From SSF53 sp036170535 (GTDB taxonomy: Bacteria > Spirochaetota > Leptospiria > Leptospirales > Leptonemataceae), in the NCBI GenBank assembly GCA_036170535.1, contig JAVHPJ010000243.1, positions 161,157 through 225,156 on the forward strand: a DNA stretch of 64,000 bases, written 5' to 3'. The position numbers and the translations under genes were made by a program. Below are positions 22,884-33,300 of this stretch, one piece after another. The number at the start of each line of letters is the position of its first letter. Positions within the stretch are counted from its first letter, which is position 1. The notes under the pieces are model-generated. The model made no database searches. It had not been told where the DNA came from and saw nothing but the letters and a program-made list of their open reading frames with translations.

Positions 22884-23813
22884 TCAAATGCGAAACTTCA
22901 GCTTGCCAGGCGCAATTTCCGCGGTGAGCGGGGCGATGCCCACATCTTCGCCGTCGCAGTCGATCAGGATACGATCCGCCGGATCGAGCGGTTCGATTTT
23001 GATACTGCGCGTGCGGCGAATGGTAACGCCCTTTACAGACGCAATCGTTCCGTTGTAGAGATTTTTAGAATACCACATGGATTGGGCGAGATTCCAATCG
23101 GCGAGGATAACAACATCAAACAGACCGTCGCCCAGCTGGGCGTTCGGCGCAATCTGCATGCCGCCTCCAAAAAACTGGCCATTGGCGATGGCGCAGGTAA
23201 TGATCGAATGCTCGGTGCGCCGACCGTCATCCCAGGTCAGCGCGACAGGCTTGCGCTTGTAGCCAAGCGCGGAACTGCCGGCGTACAGAAAATACGACAG
23301 GCCGCCAAAGCGCTTGCTGGACTGGTTCACCGCGTGCACCACCTGCCCGGCCAGACCGCAGCCGGCTACATTGATGAAGTAACGGGTCGCCGGCGCGCCT
23401 GCATTGTCTACATAGCTGAGCTTGCCTGCATCGACCGGAATATCACGGCCATTTTTTATGGTTTCCAGCGCGAGACTGAGATCCGCCGGCGCGCCCAGGC
23501 TCCGGCAGAGGTCGCCGCCTGTCCCGCGGTTCAAAATTGCGAGCGGCGGTTTCGACTTAGGCAGGCCGGCTGCGAAATATCCGTTCACCACCTCGGAGAC
23601 GGTGCCGTCGCCGCCGACCACTACGATTAAATCAACGCCATTCTTAATGGCCCGAGCGGCTAATTTGGTTGCGGAGCCTGGCGCATCTGTGAATTCGTAA
23701 GTGAAGGCTCCCAGGGTGCGTTGGATGGCCGCTTCGAGTTCCGTCCAGCCCTTGCCCGTATAGCCGCCAGCGGATCGCGGGTTGATGATGAAATGACGCT
23801 TACGGGTGAACAT
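22884..23813 (-). CDS. diacylglycerol/lipid kinase family protein (YegS/DgkB type)
   Basis: 309 aa. DAGK catalytic domain: FIINPRSAGG (residues 8-17) and nucleotide motif VVGGDGTVSEVVNG (65-78), then LGAPADLSLAL, FINVAGCGLAG, and a C-terminal beta-sandwich with ILIDCDGEDVG. It phosphorylates diacylglycerol or a related lipid alcohol at the membrane. Start taken at ATG 23813 (MFTRKRHF); the longer frame adds 14 residues with no family match. It is divergent from the alkyl-DHAP synthase gene, with 65 bp between, so a shared lipid role is possible. Confidence 0.85.
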   Translation of the reverse strand: MFTRKRHFIINPRSAGGYTGKGWTELEAAIQRTLGAFTYEFTDAPGSATKLAARAIKNGVDLIVVVGGDGTVSEVVNGYFAAGLPKSKPPLAILNRGTGGDLCRSLGAPADLSLALETIKNGRDIPVDAGKLSYVDNAGAPATRYFINVAGCGLAGQVVHAVNQSSKRFGGLSYFLYAGSSALGYKRKPVALTWDDGRRTEHSIITCAIANGQFFGGGMQIAPNAQLGDGLFDVVILADWNLAQSMWYSKNLYNGTIASVKGVTIRRTRSIKIEPLDPADRILIDCDGEDVGIAPLTAEIAPGKLKFRI

Positions 23814-23878
23814 GATTCGCGAAGTTGACGCCCTGACCTTTTCGCTGACAACCAATATTCGAGGACCCGGTTTCGCCT

Positions 23879-25570
23879 ATGTCGCCTTATTCGGAAATCA
23901 AATTTGATATCAACTACGATCCGGCCAATCTGCGGTGGAACGGCTGGGGCGCCGAGGGGCATGACTTTTTTTACGCGAATCGCGTACCCGAGATTGTGGC
24001 GCTGCTGGCAAAAGAGATCGGGGTTGCGCCGGATAGCTTCGCGTCGACGCCATCCGTCGCCCTGGAAGACCTGCGCGTGCCTCCGGCGCGCATAGGCGAG
24101 GCCGGCCTCAAGTCGCTCGCGACTATCGTCGGCAAAGACGCTGTATTCGCCGATCGACGTATGCGCGTGCTGTATTCGCGCGGCCAGTCCTACTACGATC
24201 TGATCCGCCTGCGCACGAACCAGTTCAGCGTCTATTCGGACGCCGTGGTCTTCCCTTCCGATGAGAAGCAGGTCGCGAAACTACTCGCCTGGTGCGAAAA
24301 AAACCGCGCCGCCTTTATCCCCTGCGGAGGCGCCTCGTCGGTGGTCGGCGGGCTTGAGCCGATCGCGGGCGCGCATAAGGCGATCCTGACGGTCAACCTG
24401 CAGCGCATGAATAAGCTCATTGAGGTGGATGAAATCAGCGGTCTGGCGACTTTTGAAGCTGGCATCTTTGGACCGCAGATCGAACGCATTCTGAATGATC
24501 GCGGCTGGACGCTGGGTCATTTCCCGCAGTCGTTTGAATACTCCACCCTGGGCGGCTGGGCTGCGGCGCGCAGCGCGGGACAACAGTCGAATCGCTACGG
24601 AAAAATCGAAGAGATTCTGACGGCGCTGCGCATGGTTTCGCCGGCCGGCGAAATCGAGACCTTGCGGGCGCCGGCCGGCGCCACCGGTCCGGATTGGAAT
24701 CAGATTATCGCCGGCAGCGAAGGTTTGCTGGGCGTCATCACGCGCGCCACAGTAAAAATCCATCGTTTGCCGGAAGTGCGCTCGTACTTCGCAGCGTACT
24801 TTCCGGATCTTGCGCGCGCCGTCGCCTTTGTTCAGGATGCCGTGCACGCCGATTTTGCAATGGCGCGCATATCGGACGCTCTGGAGACGCGCAATCTGGA
24901 AATCCTTTCGCGCGCCGTAAAGCCGGAAACTGCGGCGTCGGCTTTTAAGCATCAACTTCAGGAGCAGGCGCTCCGCATTGCGGGCATGCGGGCGGGCCGT
25001 TGTCTGGTGATTGCCGGTTTCGAAGGCGACGCCCGCGAGGTGCAAGGCCGCGAAATTACCGCGCGCCAGCTCATTCGCAAGCATAAGGGTTTTTACGGCG
25101 GAAAATCAGGCGGACAGAACTGGCAACGCGGCCGCTTCAACATGCCGTTTTTGCGCAACCACCTGCTGGAGCGCGGCATAGGCGTGGATACGCTGGAGAC
25201 TGCGGTAACGTATGATCGCGTGTTCGAGTTGCATGATGCAGTGTTGAAGGCTCTAAAAAAAAGCGCGGACCCGTGTCTCGCCATGTGCCACTTGAGTCAT
25301 AGCTATCACGAGGGCGCCTGTTTGTATTTTACCTGCATGTTTCCCATTGACGTCCGCGATCCGGTCGGCCAGTGGAAGCGCATCAAAATCGCCGCTTCCG
25401 ATGCGGTTGTCGCGGCCGGCGGAAACATCAGTCATCACCACGGCGTTGGGGCGGATCATCGGCCCTGGTTTCTAAAAAGTCTGGGCGCCACCGGCGTAGG
25501 CGCGCTGAAAGCCTTAAAGGCGAACCTCGATCCCAAAGCTATATTAAATCCAGGCAAGCTCTTCGGCTGA
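23879..25570 (+). CDS. alkyldihydroxyacetonephosphate synthase (AGPS-like, ether lipid synthesis)
   Basis: FAD enzyme of the vanillyl-alcohol-oxidase fold, 563 aa. AGPS exchanges the acyl chain of acyl-DHAP for a fatty alcohol, forming the ether bond. AGPS-specific marks: RWNGWG (residues 19-24), FAD loop PCGGASSVVGGLEP, GHFPQSFEYSTLGGW, GSEGLLGVITRATVKI, the YHEGACLYFTCMFP segment and the HHH active-site motif in SHHHGVGADHRPWF (His 519-521). These separate it from the GlcD/D-lactate branch of the same fold. Start ATG 23879. Downstream lies an SDR gene (15 bp gap) that could reduce the keto group or the fatty aldehyde, though this is inference. Confidence 0.85.
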   Translation: MSPYSEIKFDINYDPANLRWNGWGAEGHDFFYANRVPEIVALLAKEIGVAPDSFASTPSVALEDLRVPPARIGEAGLKSLATIVGKDAVFADRRMRVLYSRGQSYYDLIRLRTNQFSVYSDAVVFPSDEKQVAKLLAWCEKNRAAFIPCGGASSVVGGLEPIAGAHKAILTVNLQRMNKLIEVDEISGLATFEAGIFGPQIERILNDRGWTLGHFPQSFEYSTLGGWAAARSAGQQSNRYGKIEEILTALRMVSPAGEIETLRAPAGATGPDWNQIIAGSEGLLGVITRATVKIHRLPEVRSYFAAYFPDLARAVAFVQDAVHADFAMARISDALETRNLEILSRAVKPETAASAFKHQLQEQALRIAGMRAGRCLVIAGFEGDAREVQGREITARQLIRKHKGFYGGKSGGQNWQRGRFNMPFLRNHLLERGIGVDTLETAVTYDRVFELHDAVLKALKKSADPCLAMCHLSHSYHEGACLYFTCMFPIDVRDPVGQWKRIKIAASDAVVAAGGNISHHHGVGADHRPWFLKSLGATGVGALKALKANLDPKAILNPGKLFG

Positions 25571-25585
25571 GGACGGATCATTCCC

Positions 25586-26266
25586 ATGCGCATTCGAACG
25601 GCAATTGTGACCGGCGCCAATCGCGGCATCGGTCAGGAAACGGCGCGCCAGCTCGCGGCGGCGGGATTGCGCGTGATTGCGACGGCGCGCGATCCTCAGG
25701 CGGGGGCAGCCGCCGCGCGCGCGGCCGGCGCCGAATACGCTCGTCTGGACGTAAGCGACGAGGCCTCGCGGCTGGCGTTTCGGGATTGGACCCGCGAAAA
25801 CGCGCCGCAGGTGGACGTGCTGGTCAACAATGCTGGCATTTACCCGGAACGCGACGGCAACGGGCTGGAAGCGGACCTGGAGGTAATTCGTTCCACGCTG
25901 GAAGTGAATACCTTTGGGCCCTTGCGTCTGGTGCAATTGCTTGCGCCTTTGCTTGTTACCGGGGCGCAGGTGATTCATGTTTCCAGCGGCATGGGCCAAC
26001 TCTCCGATATGGGCGGCGCTTCGCCGGCCTACAGGATCTCCAAAACCGCCCTGAACGCCGTAACCCGGATCCTGGCGGCGGAGCTTGCCGCACGCGGCAT
26101 CGCCGTAAATTCCGTGTGCCCGGGTTGGGTGCGCACCGATATGGGCGGCGCGAGCGCCACGCGCCCGGTTGAAAAGGGCGCTGAGACTATCGTCTGGTTG
26201 GCTCTCCAGGGCGCCAACGGGCCCAGCGGCGGCTTTTTTCGGGACAAGCAGCCAATCCCATGGTGA
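25586..26266 (+). CDS. short-chain dehydrogenase/reductase
   Basis: 226 aa classical SDR. Cofactor motif TGANRGIG (residues 9-16), NNAG (VLVNNAGIYP), catalytic Ser in HVSSGMGQ and Tyr/Lys in AYRISK, then VCPGWVRTDMGG. It resembles carbonyl reductases; the T-R after strand 2 (ATARD) suggests NADPH. GAGG precedes ATG 25586, which lies 15 bp after the AGPS-like gene, so it is in the same unit. It overlaps the next gene by 7 bp. Confidence 0.88.
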   Translation: MRIRTAIVTGANRGIGQETARQLAAAGLRVIATARDPQAGAAAARAAGAEYARLDVSDEASRLAFRDWTRENAPQVDVLVNNAGIYPERDGNGLEADLEVIRSTLEVNTFGPLRLVQLLAPLLVTGAQVIHVSSGMGQLSDMGGASPAYRISKTALNAVTRILAAELAARGIAVNSVCPGWVRTDMGGASATRPVEKGAETIVWLALQGANGPSGGFFRDKQPIPW

Positions 26267-26805
26267 TTCTCGCGTGCAAAGCCCGTTCGGCAATCCGACT
26301 GGGCGTCGTCAGTCTCGCTCTCGGCCTGTGCGCCTGCCAGGACCCGGGCGAACTGTCCCGGAACGGAGCGCTTGAACTTGCCCGCGCAGGAATCTCCCGC
26401 TGTGAAGCGGCGCGGCGCAATCCGGGGGATAACCAGGCCTTCCCCCATGACGGCGAGACGTATCGTTGGTTGCATCCGGATTATGATACGGCTGAAAAAC
26501 TGCGTACGCAACTGACCGCCGTATTTACTCAAGCCGCGGCGACGCGGCAGATGGAAGAATGGCGTCTGTTGGAGCGCGAGGGCCGTCTGGCGCGCCTCGA
26601 AGCCGGCGAGATCGCTTTCGAAGACTGGGAGCGCGCGCGCTTGAAGTTTATCGACGAGAGCGAAACGACCGCTCTGGCGCGCGTGGATGCGCCCAGTGCG
26701 AACGATGAAGTAACGGTCTATGAAGTGCGTTTTCGCAAAGAAGGGGGCGTCTGGAAATTGGATGCGACCCTTGAAGAGATGTTGCAGGCGGGCTTTGACC
26801 GCTGA
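26260..26805 (+). CDS. lipoprotein, unknown function
   Basis: 181 aa. The signal peptide (hydrophobic stretch IRLGVVSLALGL) ends in a loose lipobox LCAC, Cys near residue 26. The mature part is mostly charged and helical (REGRLARLEAGEIAFEDWERA) and ends in a strand-rich region (DEVTVYEVRFRKEGGVWKLD), like a small NTF2-type or SnoaL-like fold. No family recognised. The start overlaps the SDR gene, so it is probably co-transcribed with it. Confidence 0.65.
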   Translation: MVILACKARSAIRLGVVSLALGLCACQDPGELSRNGALELARAGISRCEAARRNPGDNQAFPHDGETYRWLHPDYDTAEKLRTQLTAVFTQAAATRQMEEWRLLEREGRLARLEAGEIAFEDWERARLKFIDESETTALARVDAPSANDEVTVYEVRFRKEGGVWKLDATLEEMLQAGFDR

Positions 26806-26890
26806 ACTTCTTTCGGCTCGCGCGCCGCGCTGCTTGATCGAGCGCGTCCGTCAATCCGGCGAACTCCTGCATTAGAGGAACAGGCGATAT

Positions 26891-27898
26891 ATGAAAGCAT
26901 ATGAGATTCAAAAGTTCGCTACCGACGGGCTTGTAGTGGCGGACCGGCCCGAGCCCGCGCCAGGGCCAGGCGAAGTGCTGGTTCGGATGCGTGCGGCTTC
27001 CCTGAATTTTCGCGACCACCTCACTCTGATTGGACAATACAACCCGCGGCAACGTTTGCCCTTGATTCCGCTCTGCGACGGCGCGGGCGAAGTGATCGGC
27101 GTTGGTGCTGGCGTCCGCGAGTGGAAAACCGGCGATCGAGTAATTTCAGTATTTGCGCAGGATTGGCGCGCCGGCGCGCCTACGTTTGATGAGTTACGCT
27201 CCAGCCTGGGCGGACCGCTGGACGGAACCTTATGCGAATTGCGCGTATTCCCCGCCCACGGCCTTGTACCATTGCCGGACTACATGAGTTTTGAAGAAGG
27301 CGCAACTTTGCCATGCGCCGGCGTAACCGCCTGGAGCGCGTTGGTGCAGGGCGGCGTGCGACCGGGACAAACTGTTCTGGCGCTGGGCACCGGCGGCGTT
27401 TCCATGTTTGCGCTGCAGTTTGCCCGTGCAATGGGCGCCCGGGTCATTATCACAAGCGGGAGCGGGGAAAAGTTGAAGCGCGCTCTGGAACTTGGCGCGC
27501 ATGCTGGCATCAACTACAAGGATAAGCCGAACTGGTCGCGCGAAGTGCGGCGGCTCACGGATATGGCCGGCGCCGATCACATCATCGAAGTCGGCGGCGT
27601 GGGCACCATGGACCAGTCTTTGAAGTCTGTTCGATTGTTCGGCCACATCAGTCTGATCGGCGTGCTGGCCGGCGCGACGACGGAGTTGAATTTAACGCCG
27701 GCGCTCATGCAAAACGTGCGCATCCAGGGCGTTGTCGTGGGCAGTCGCCAGGACTCGCTGCAAATGCTGGAGGCGATGACCTTTCACCAAATCCATCCCG
27801 TTATTGGCGAAACCTTTGAGTTCGCCCGGGCGCCCGAGGCTTTCCGTCTCATGGCGCAGGGCGGACACTTCGGAAAAATCGTCATTCGAATTGCTTGA
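26891..27898 (+). CDS. zinc-independent NAD(P)-dependent alcohol dehydrogenase/quinone oxidoreductase (MDR)
   Basis: 335 aa medium-chain dehydrogenase. N-terminal GroES-like domain (GPGEVLVRMRAASLNFRDHLTL, PLIPLCDGAGEVIGVG) and Rossmann domain (VLALGTGGVSMFALQFARAMGA, ITSGSGEKLKRALELGA, GADHIIEVGGVGTMDQSL). The catalytic-zinc GHE motif and the structural four-Cys lobe are absent, placing it with the quinone-oxidoreductase branch. Substrate unknown. The HAD gene follows after 8 bp. Confidence 0.88.
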   Translation: MKAYEIQKFATDGLVVADRPEPAPGPGEVLVRMRAASLNFRDHLTLIGQYNPRQRLPLIPLCDGAGEVIGVGAGVREWKTGDRVISVFAQDWRAGAPTFDELRSSLGGPLDGTLCELRVFPAHGLVPLPDYMSFEEGATLPCAGVTAWSALVQGGVRPGQTVLALGTGGVSMFALQFARAMGARVIITSGSGEKLKRALELGAHAGINYKDKPNWSREVRRLTDMAGADHIIEVGGVGTMDQSLKSVRLFGHISLIGVLAGATTELNLTPALMQNVRIQGVVVGSRQDSLQMLEAMTFHQIHPVIGETFEFARAPEAFRLMAQGGHFGKIVIRIA

Positions 27899-27906
27899 GC
27901 GCTCGC

Positions 27907-28575
27907 ATGCAAACGCGCATACGTGCGGCGCTTTTTGATGTCGATGGCACTCTGATCGACACGTGGCGACTGTATCTGGAAAGCTTTCGCGTCGCCATGA
28001 GCCGACACGAACAACGTGAGCTGAGTGAAGCGGAAATCCAGGCCCTGCATCCGCGGCCGGAGCTGCGTTTCTTTCTGGATGATCGCTGGAAACATCGCTT
28101 TGATGCGCTGTACGGCGCATTTCTCGAGACCTACGAACGCGAACACGCATCGCACTGCGACGGGTGGTATCCTGGAGCGCCGGAAGCGCTCGCTGCTTTG
28201 CAGGCGCGCGGCTATGCGACCGGCGTCGTGACCGCAAAAAGCCGTCGCGCTTACGAAATCTCCGCGCGCGCGCTGGCCTTTCCGGAGTTTCGCGTAGCGA
28301 TCTGCGATGATGATGTGAACTTATGCAAGCCCCACCCGGAAGGCTTGCTGCGCGCCTGCGCGGAACTGGGCGTAGCTCCCGGCGAAACGATCTACATCGG
28401 CGATTCGCACGCGGATGCGGGCGCAGCGGAAGCGGCCGGCTGCGCGTTTGGCGCCGCCCTGTGGGCGAAGAGCGATGCGGAGCAACGCGAGTTTCGCCGG
28501 GTCTACTCCGCCGTGACGCGGTTCTGCGAACTGGGCGAGCCGGGCGATCTACTCGCCGGCATTGAGGAATTGTAA
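27907..28575 (+). CDS. HAD-superfamily hydrolase (phosphoglycolate phosphatase-like)
   Basis: 222 aa. HAD motif I DVDGTLIDT (nucleophile Asp11, acid Asp13), motif II in TGVVTAKS, motif III Lys in LCKPHPEG, motif IV IYIGDSHADAGAAEAAG. A helical cap of subfamily I lies between motifs I and II. It resembles Gph/PpaX phosphatases; the substrate cannot be read from sequence. Start ATG 27907; a TTG at 27895 would overlap the upstream gene by 4 bp. Confidence 0.85.
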   Translation: MQTRIRAALFDVDGTLIDTWRLYLESFRVAMSRHEQRELSEAEIQALHPRPELRFFLDDRWKHRFDALYGAFLETYEREHASHCDGWYPGAPEALAALQARGYATGVVTAKSRRAYEISARALAFPEFRVAICDDDVNLCKPHPEGLLRACAELGVAPGETIYIGDSHADAGAAEAAGCAFGAALWAKSDAEQREFRRVYSAVTRFCELGEPGDLLAGIEEL

Positions 28576-28594
28576 GCGGCCCCCTTCGGCGCGC

Positions 28595-29554
28595 TCAGGC
28601 CGAAACGACGGTCAGCTCCTGCATGCCCAGATCGAGCGCGCCGTCCGGCGTGGCAATCGAGGAGTGTATCACATCGCCGTCTTTCAAGTAGCGTCCGCTG
28701 CCGGCCTGGGTCTCCACAAACTTGCGCATCAGACTGCGCTCGCTTAAAAAGAACTGCGCGAGTTTGCGTTTAAGTCCGCCTGGAACCTGCATTGCCACGC
28801 CCGCCGGAGTGCCGGTCAGCACGAGATCGCCCGCGCGCAACTCCATTATTCCGGATAACTCGCTCAGGGTTTCGGCGGGAGTATAAATCATCTGGCTGAT
28901 GACGGCTTTCTGCCGAATGTCCCCGTTCACGCGCAACGTGAGCTCGAGTTCCGGCAAGCGTGCAAGCTCCGCCGGCGTGGTCAGTAATATCCAGGGTCCC
29001 GTGGGACAGAACGTGCGATAGCTCTTGCCCTTAAACCATTGTCCTTGCGGCACCTGAACGTCGCGTGCGCTGACATCGTTGGCCATTACCAAACCGAGCA
29101 CATGTTGCCCCAATTGCTCCTCGCGTAACTCGCGCTTGCGCGTTAACGGGGACCCGATGATCAAACCTAACTCCAACTCATAGTCGAGCAGGCGTACGCC
29201 CGCCGGTCGCAGAATAGCGCCGCGCGGTCCGGTGAGCGCCGAGTCGGCCTTGGTAAAGAACAGGTTATAGTCTTTATCGCGCGGCACAAAGCCGGTCTCG
29301 CGTATATGCGCCGTGTAATTCTTTCCCTGACAGACGATATTACACGGAGCCGTCACAGGACTCAGCAGTTCCGCCTTTGCCGTGGGAATGCGTTTACCGC
29401 TCGCTTTGCGGCCGCCGACGAGGCGCGCACCGTGGCGCTGCAGAATATCCGCCAGGCTGGCCTCGCGATCGCTGATTTGGAGAATGGATTGGCCCTCCAG
29501 AACGCCCCAGCGCTCTTGATTGGCATAACGATATCGAACAAGTTTTACAGCCAC
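28595..29554 (-). CDS. fumarylacetoacetate hydrolase family protein
   Basis: 319 aa, FAH fold: N-terminal small domain (VRYRYANQERWGVLEG) and catalytic domain from CQGKNYTAHIRE. Metal-binding acids lie in LLDYELELGLIIG and VMANDVSARDVQ; other family marks are KSYRTFCPTGPWI and LRAGDLVLTGTPAGVA. Such enzymes act as acylpyruvases, oxaloacetate decarboxylases or hydratases in aromatic breakdown; which one is unclear. The start is GTG 29554 with GGAG 8 bases upstream; the longer frame upstream is rejected. It converges with the HAD gene. Confidence 0.87.
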   Translation of the reverse strand: MAVKLVRYRYANQERWGVLEGQSILQISDREASLADILQRHGARLVGGRKASGKRIPTAKAELLSPVTAPCNIVCQGKNYTAHIRETGFVPRDKDYNLFFTKADSALTGPRGAILRPAGVRLLDYELELGLIIGSPLTRKRELREEQLGQHVLGLVMANDVSARDVQVPQGQWFKGKSYRTFCPTGPWILLTTPAELARLPELELTLRVNGDIRQKAVISQMIYTPAETLSELSGIMELRAGDLVLTGTPAGVAMQVPGGLKRKLAQFFLSERSLMRKFVETQAGSGRYLKDGDVIHSSIATPDGALDLGMQELTVVSA

Positions 29555-29655
29555 GGTATGCTCCGGAGGGTGGAGTATACGGGCTGATTTTTTATGCGCC
29601 AGTACTTTTTTCGAAACGGCGCGCCGCCGGGCGCTGTTTGCCGGCCGCCTGCGTC

Positions 29656-30351
29656 TTATTCGGTCGCTTCGATCTCGAAACCGCCAATGTGGAAAACTGA
29701 CATTTCCCGGGTCATCACAAAATCCCACTGCATGCGTTTTTCGCGCGGGGAACCTTCGTAGAGCACGGCATATATCTTCACGCGACTCACCGGCGCAAAG
29801 CCTTTGGAGTAATATTGCACGTCGATGTTGTAGTGGCCCGGCAGGGCGCGTTCCATGGTGAAAATTTGCGGCCCGAATCCGGTCTCATCGTTGGCGATAA
29901 TATTGCCGCCGTTTTCGGTGCTCGGGCGCGCCCAGTAACAGCGGACGCCTTTGGGGTCCGTGACCCACAGGTCGACATAACGGGCGTCGTCCCAGGTCAG
30001 AACGATTTTTAGATCCCGACGCGGGACGTCGGCATAAAACGAAGTCCGATCGCGGCTGCGGCCGGCGCGCACCTCGATAATGTTCTCTCCTGGCGCCACG
30101 ATCACGTTTACGCTAAAGCGGCCGTTGACCACTGGAACATCCTGAGGAATGCCGTTAACGACGATCGTCGCGCGCGCGAGGCCGGCGACGTTAATAGTTC
30201 CTTCGACGCGCTGCATCTGACGCGTGGTGGTTCCGCCGCGCGGCGCCGTGATCTGTACCGCGCCGTCGGCCGCGGCGGTTTTGTCCGTAACGGCGACTGT
30301 CAGTAGCAGCGCGAAACAGGCGAGCAGAGCGATGGCAAGGTGTCGTGACAT
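29656..30351 (-). CDS. YfaP-like secreted protein (DUF2135), partner of alpha-2-macroglobulin
   Basis: 231 aa. A Sec signal (MSRHLAIALLACFALLLTVA) is followed by an Ig-like strand-rich half (APRGGTTTRQMQRVEGTI, VAPGENIIEVRAG) and a DUF2135 region (DLKIVLTWDDARYVDLWVTD, HYNIDVQYYSKGF). In E. coli the same family (YfaP) is encoded beside the macroglobulin YfaS; here it starts 10 bp after the macroglobulin stop. Probably periplasmic and working with it. Role unknown. Confidence 0.8.
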   Translation of the reverse strand: MSRHLAIALLACFALLLTVAVTDKTAAADGAVQITAPRGGTTTRQMQRVEGTINVAGLARATIVVNGIPQDVPVVNGRFSVNVIVAPGENIIEVRAGRSRDRTSFYADVPRRDLKIVLTWDDARYVDLWVTDPKGVRCYWARPSTENGGNIIANDETGFGPQIFTMERALPGHYNIDVQYYSKGFAPVSRVKIYAVLYEGSPREKRMQWDFVMTREMSVFHIGGFEIEATE

Positions 30352-30361
30352 AGTCGGGTCC

Positions 30362-33300
30362 TTAACGGCGATGAATGGTCAGCCGCGTATCCGCGCTGGA
30401 AGCGTACAATTCCGGATAATACATGAACTGGCTTCTGGCCGGCAGCGCGCGATACGTTCCCGGCAAATCGGCGCGCAAAAAGTAGCGCACATGCAACTCG
30501 CGTTGCGGCCCGGGTGCAAAAAACACGGCGCGATCATCGTACAATTGGCGATTTTCATACTCGCGGCGCCGATCGTCCGAGAAATACTCGCTGTCAGATT
30601 GCACGACGGAAAAACCCGGCGGAATGGAATCTTCCGCCTGGAAATAGGTTCCCGCGCCGGCTTCGGTGCGCACGCGCAAAGTCACCATAACAAGATCGCC
30701 TTGCCTGAACTCGGTTGCGCCGGACGTTGAAAGGCTGAGTCCGTCGTCCGTTCGCTTTACTTCGACCCGCTCATATTTCCGCTCAATGCTGAGTTGATTG
30801 GCGGACGGCGCAAAAGAACTGGCGGCGTCAAAAAACTCCGCGACCGCGGCGGCGTAGACCGGCGGCCCGCTCTCCTTGAGCAGTTCAATGCGCTGTCGAC
30901 CGGCGCGCAAATTTGCCCGCGGAATTTCGACGATGAGTTCGCCGTCTTCGAGGGCGCCCGGCGTGGCGGTCAAGCTGCGCACTTCTACGCCATTCAGCAG
31001 GGTTCGCAAAATCGCCGGCGAATCGGTCTCGCGCGACGCTTTGAGCTTCTCCGCCAGAGCGAGCACGGCGAAGGATGTGTCGCGGGAGTTTTTCCAGGCG
31101 ACGCCATCTACGCGATTGGCCAGCAGCGTCGCGGCCAATTTTTCCTGGAGGGCGCCGTCCAGATTCAGTCGGACCGCAGCGGTGAGCAAAGCGGCCGTCA
31201 ACTCAACCCGGTCCTCGTTCCAGGCGCCGTACACGCCAGGGTGCAGCGGCAAATTAAAGCGGCTGCCATTCGCGTCGTTGGCGACCCCGCTTTGTTCGAT
31301 TGTCTCAAGAGATAGTGAGCGCGCTTCGTTGGCGCGGCCGCTGTTGATCAGCGTCAAGGCGATGAGCGCCCGTCCGTAGTGCGTTTGTTGCGGGGCGGTC
31401 GCCTTGAGCGCGTCCAGCATGGAAGCCGGCGGCGCGGTCGCCTCACTCAGCGAAAAGAGAATGTACGCGCGCGCAAATCCATCGAGCTGCGTTTCGCTCA
31501 AGGCGCGGTATAGATAGGCGCTGGAGAGATCGATCAGGCGATCCTCAAAGCTCCGCCCATATTTCCGAGTGAGCGCGAGGCCGCGAAAGACGTAGGCGCT
31601 CATCAACGGATCGCTGGCCTCGGTTCCGCCGTACCAGCCAAAGCCCCCGTCCGCATTCTGAAACTGACGGAGGCGTCCCAGGCCGGCGTCGATCATGCGG
31701 GGCATTTCGTTGCGCAGTCGCGGCGTTATATAGCCGACTTGCTGAGCGGCCAGCAGCGGCAGAAACCGACTCATCGTTTGTTCAACGCAGCCGTAGGGAT
31801 AATCGGCCAGATAGGAGAGCGACTGGCGGACTGCCACGCCCGAACCCGGATTCAATCGCAAACGCAGCGCCGGCCGGCGCATATTTTGCGGCAAAGTCAG
31901 GTCCATTGCAGCGCGCGCAGTTCCGTTCTGCAGGGTTGCGTAGGTCGCAAGCGTTCGACGCAATCCGGCGGTTTGCAGCGGTATCACATGTTCGCTGGCG
32001 TCGCTGAGCGCCCCCGCCAGCGCGTTAAAACGCAGTTTCAAAGATTCGCCTTCGCCGGCTGTGACTGTAAAATATGCGACGCCTTCCCCGTTGGCCGCGA
32101 GATTCACCGGCTGAGTGTTTGCGCCCTTAATCGCGCCGTTCTCCGCTGACAGGGAAACGACGACGCGCTGCGCCGCATTGGTCAGATTGCTGAGATTTGC
32201 AGCGACAACCTGATCGCGGCCTTCGAGCATGAAGCGCGGTACGCCGGCGTTGATCTGCAGGTCTTTGCGAGCGATAAAGCTTGCGGTCGCCTCGCCAACG
32301 CGCGTATCAGCCGTAATCGCGCGAGCGGTCACTCGCCATTCGGTCAGATTGTCGGCGAGCTGGAAGCTGACTGTGGCCTTGCCGTCGCGATTGGTTTCTA
32401 CGCGCGCATTCCAGAAGGTTTGATCGCGAAAATTTCGCCGCGCCTCCGGTTCTTCCTTCAATGCCGTCAAGGCCGCAACTCCGCGGCGATTCAGGGCGAG
32501 CTGGAGCCGTCGTTCCTCCGAATATCCAAAGAAGCGATACGCGCTCGAAAGACTCGTGATGACATTGTTACGCCGGGGATGATAAAAAAACGAGGTCATG
32601 GCCGGGGCCGGATCGCTTGCCAGGGCGTAGAGCGCCGCATCCACCACGCCGAGCGAAACCTCGGCGACCGCGCCCCGATTGTTCGCATCCAGCGCGCTCA
32701 CTTCGAGCCGGACAGTGTCGCCCGGCCGATACACGGCGCGATCGGGTTTCACCGTGACGCGCAGAAACTTGTCCTGGGGCGGCGCGACAACTTTGAGCTC
32801 GCTCTTATACGCCTGGCCGCCATGAAACATCGCCGCCGAAAATACAAAGTTTGGCGTCATGTCCTCGGTGATGGGCACGCGATAGCGATGTACGTTGCCT
32901 TTCATCTCGATCGTTTCCTGCCGATAAAGTCGATCGCCTTCGAGACTGATGAACACATGCGCATCCGCCACGGGACTGAGAATCAATACCTCGGCTGTTT
33001 CGCCGGCCCGATAAACGTCTTTGCCCGGGGTCAGCGTAATATTGCGCACGGGCGTTTCGATTGTGTCGGAACGTCCGGAACACCAGAGGGTCACTTCGTT
33101 CGAAGTGGTTTCGCCGTCCGCGTCCTCGGCCTCGATGGTCAGCGCGTAATGTCCGCTCTTCGGGAGGCGCACGGAGATTTCGGCGCGGCCCTGGGCGTTC
33201 GTTACGGCTTTTACCCGCGCGATTTGTTCACGCCGACCCTCTTCCGAGATCCAGACAAAACTGCGCAAAAATAACCCGGCCGCCAGATCCACCCCGCCGA

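Noticed and set aside
24281..25084. Minus-strand open frame of 267 codons opposite the AGPS-like gene
   Set aside because: Composition is that of a reverse-strand shadow, and AGPS motifs run through the region on the plus strand.
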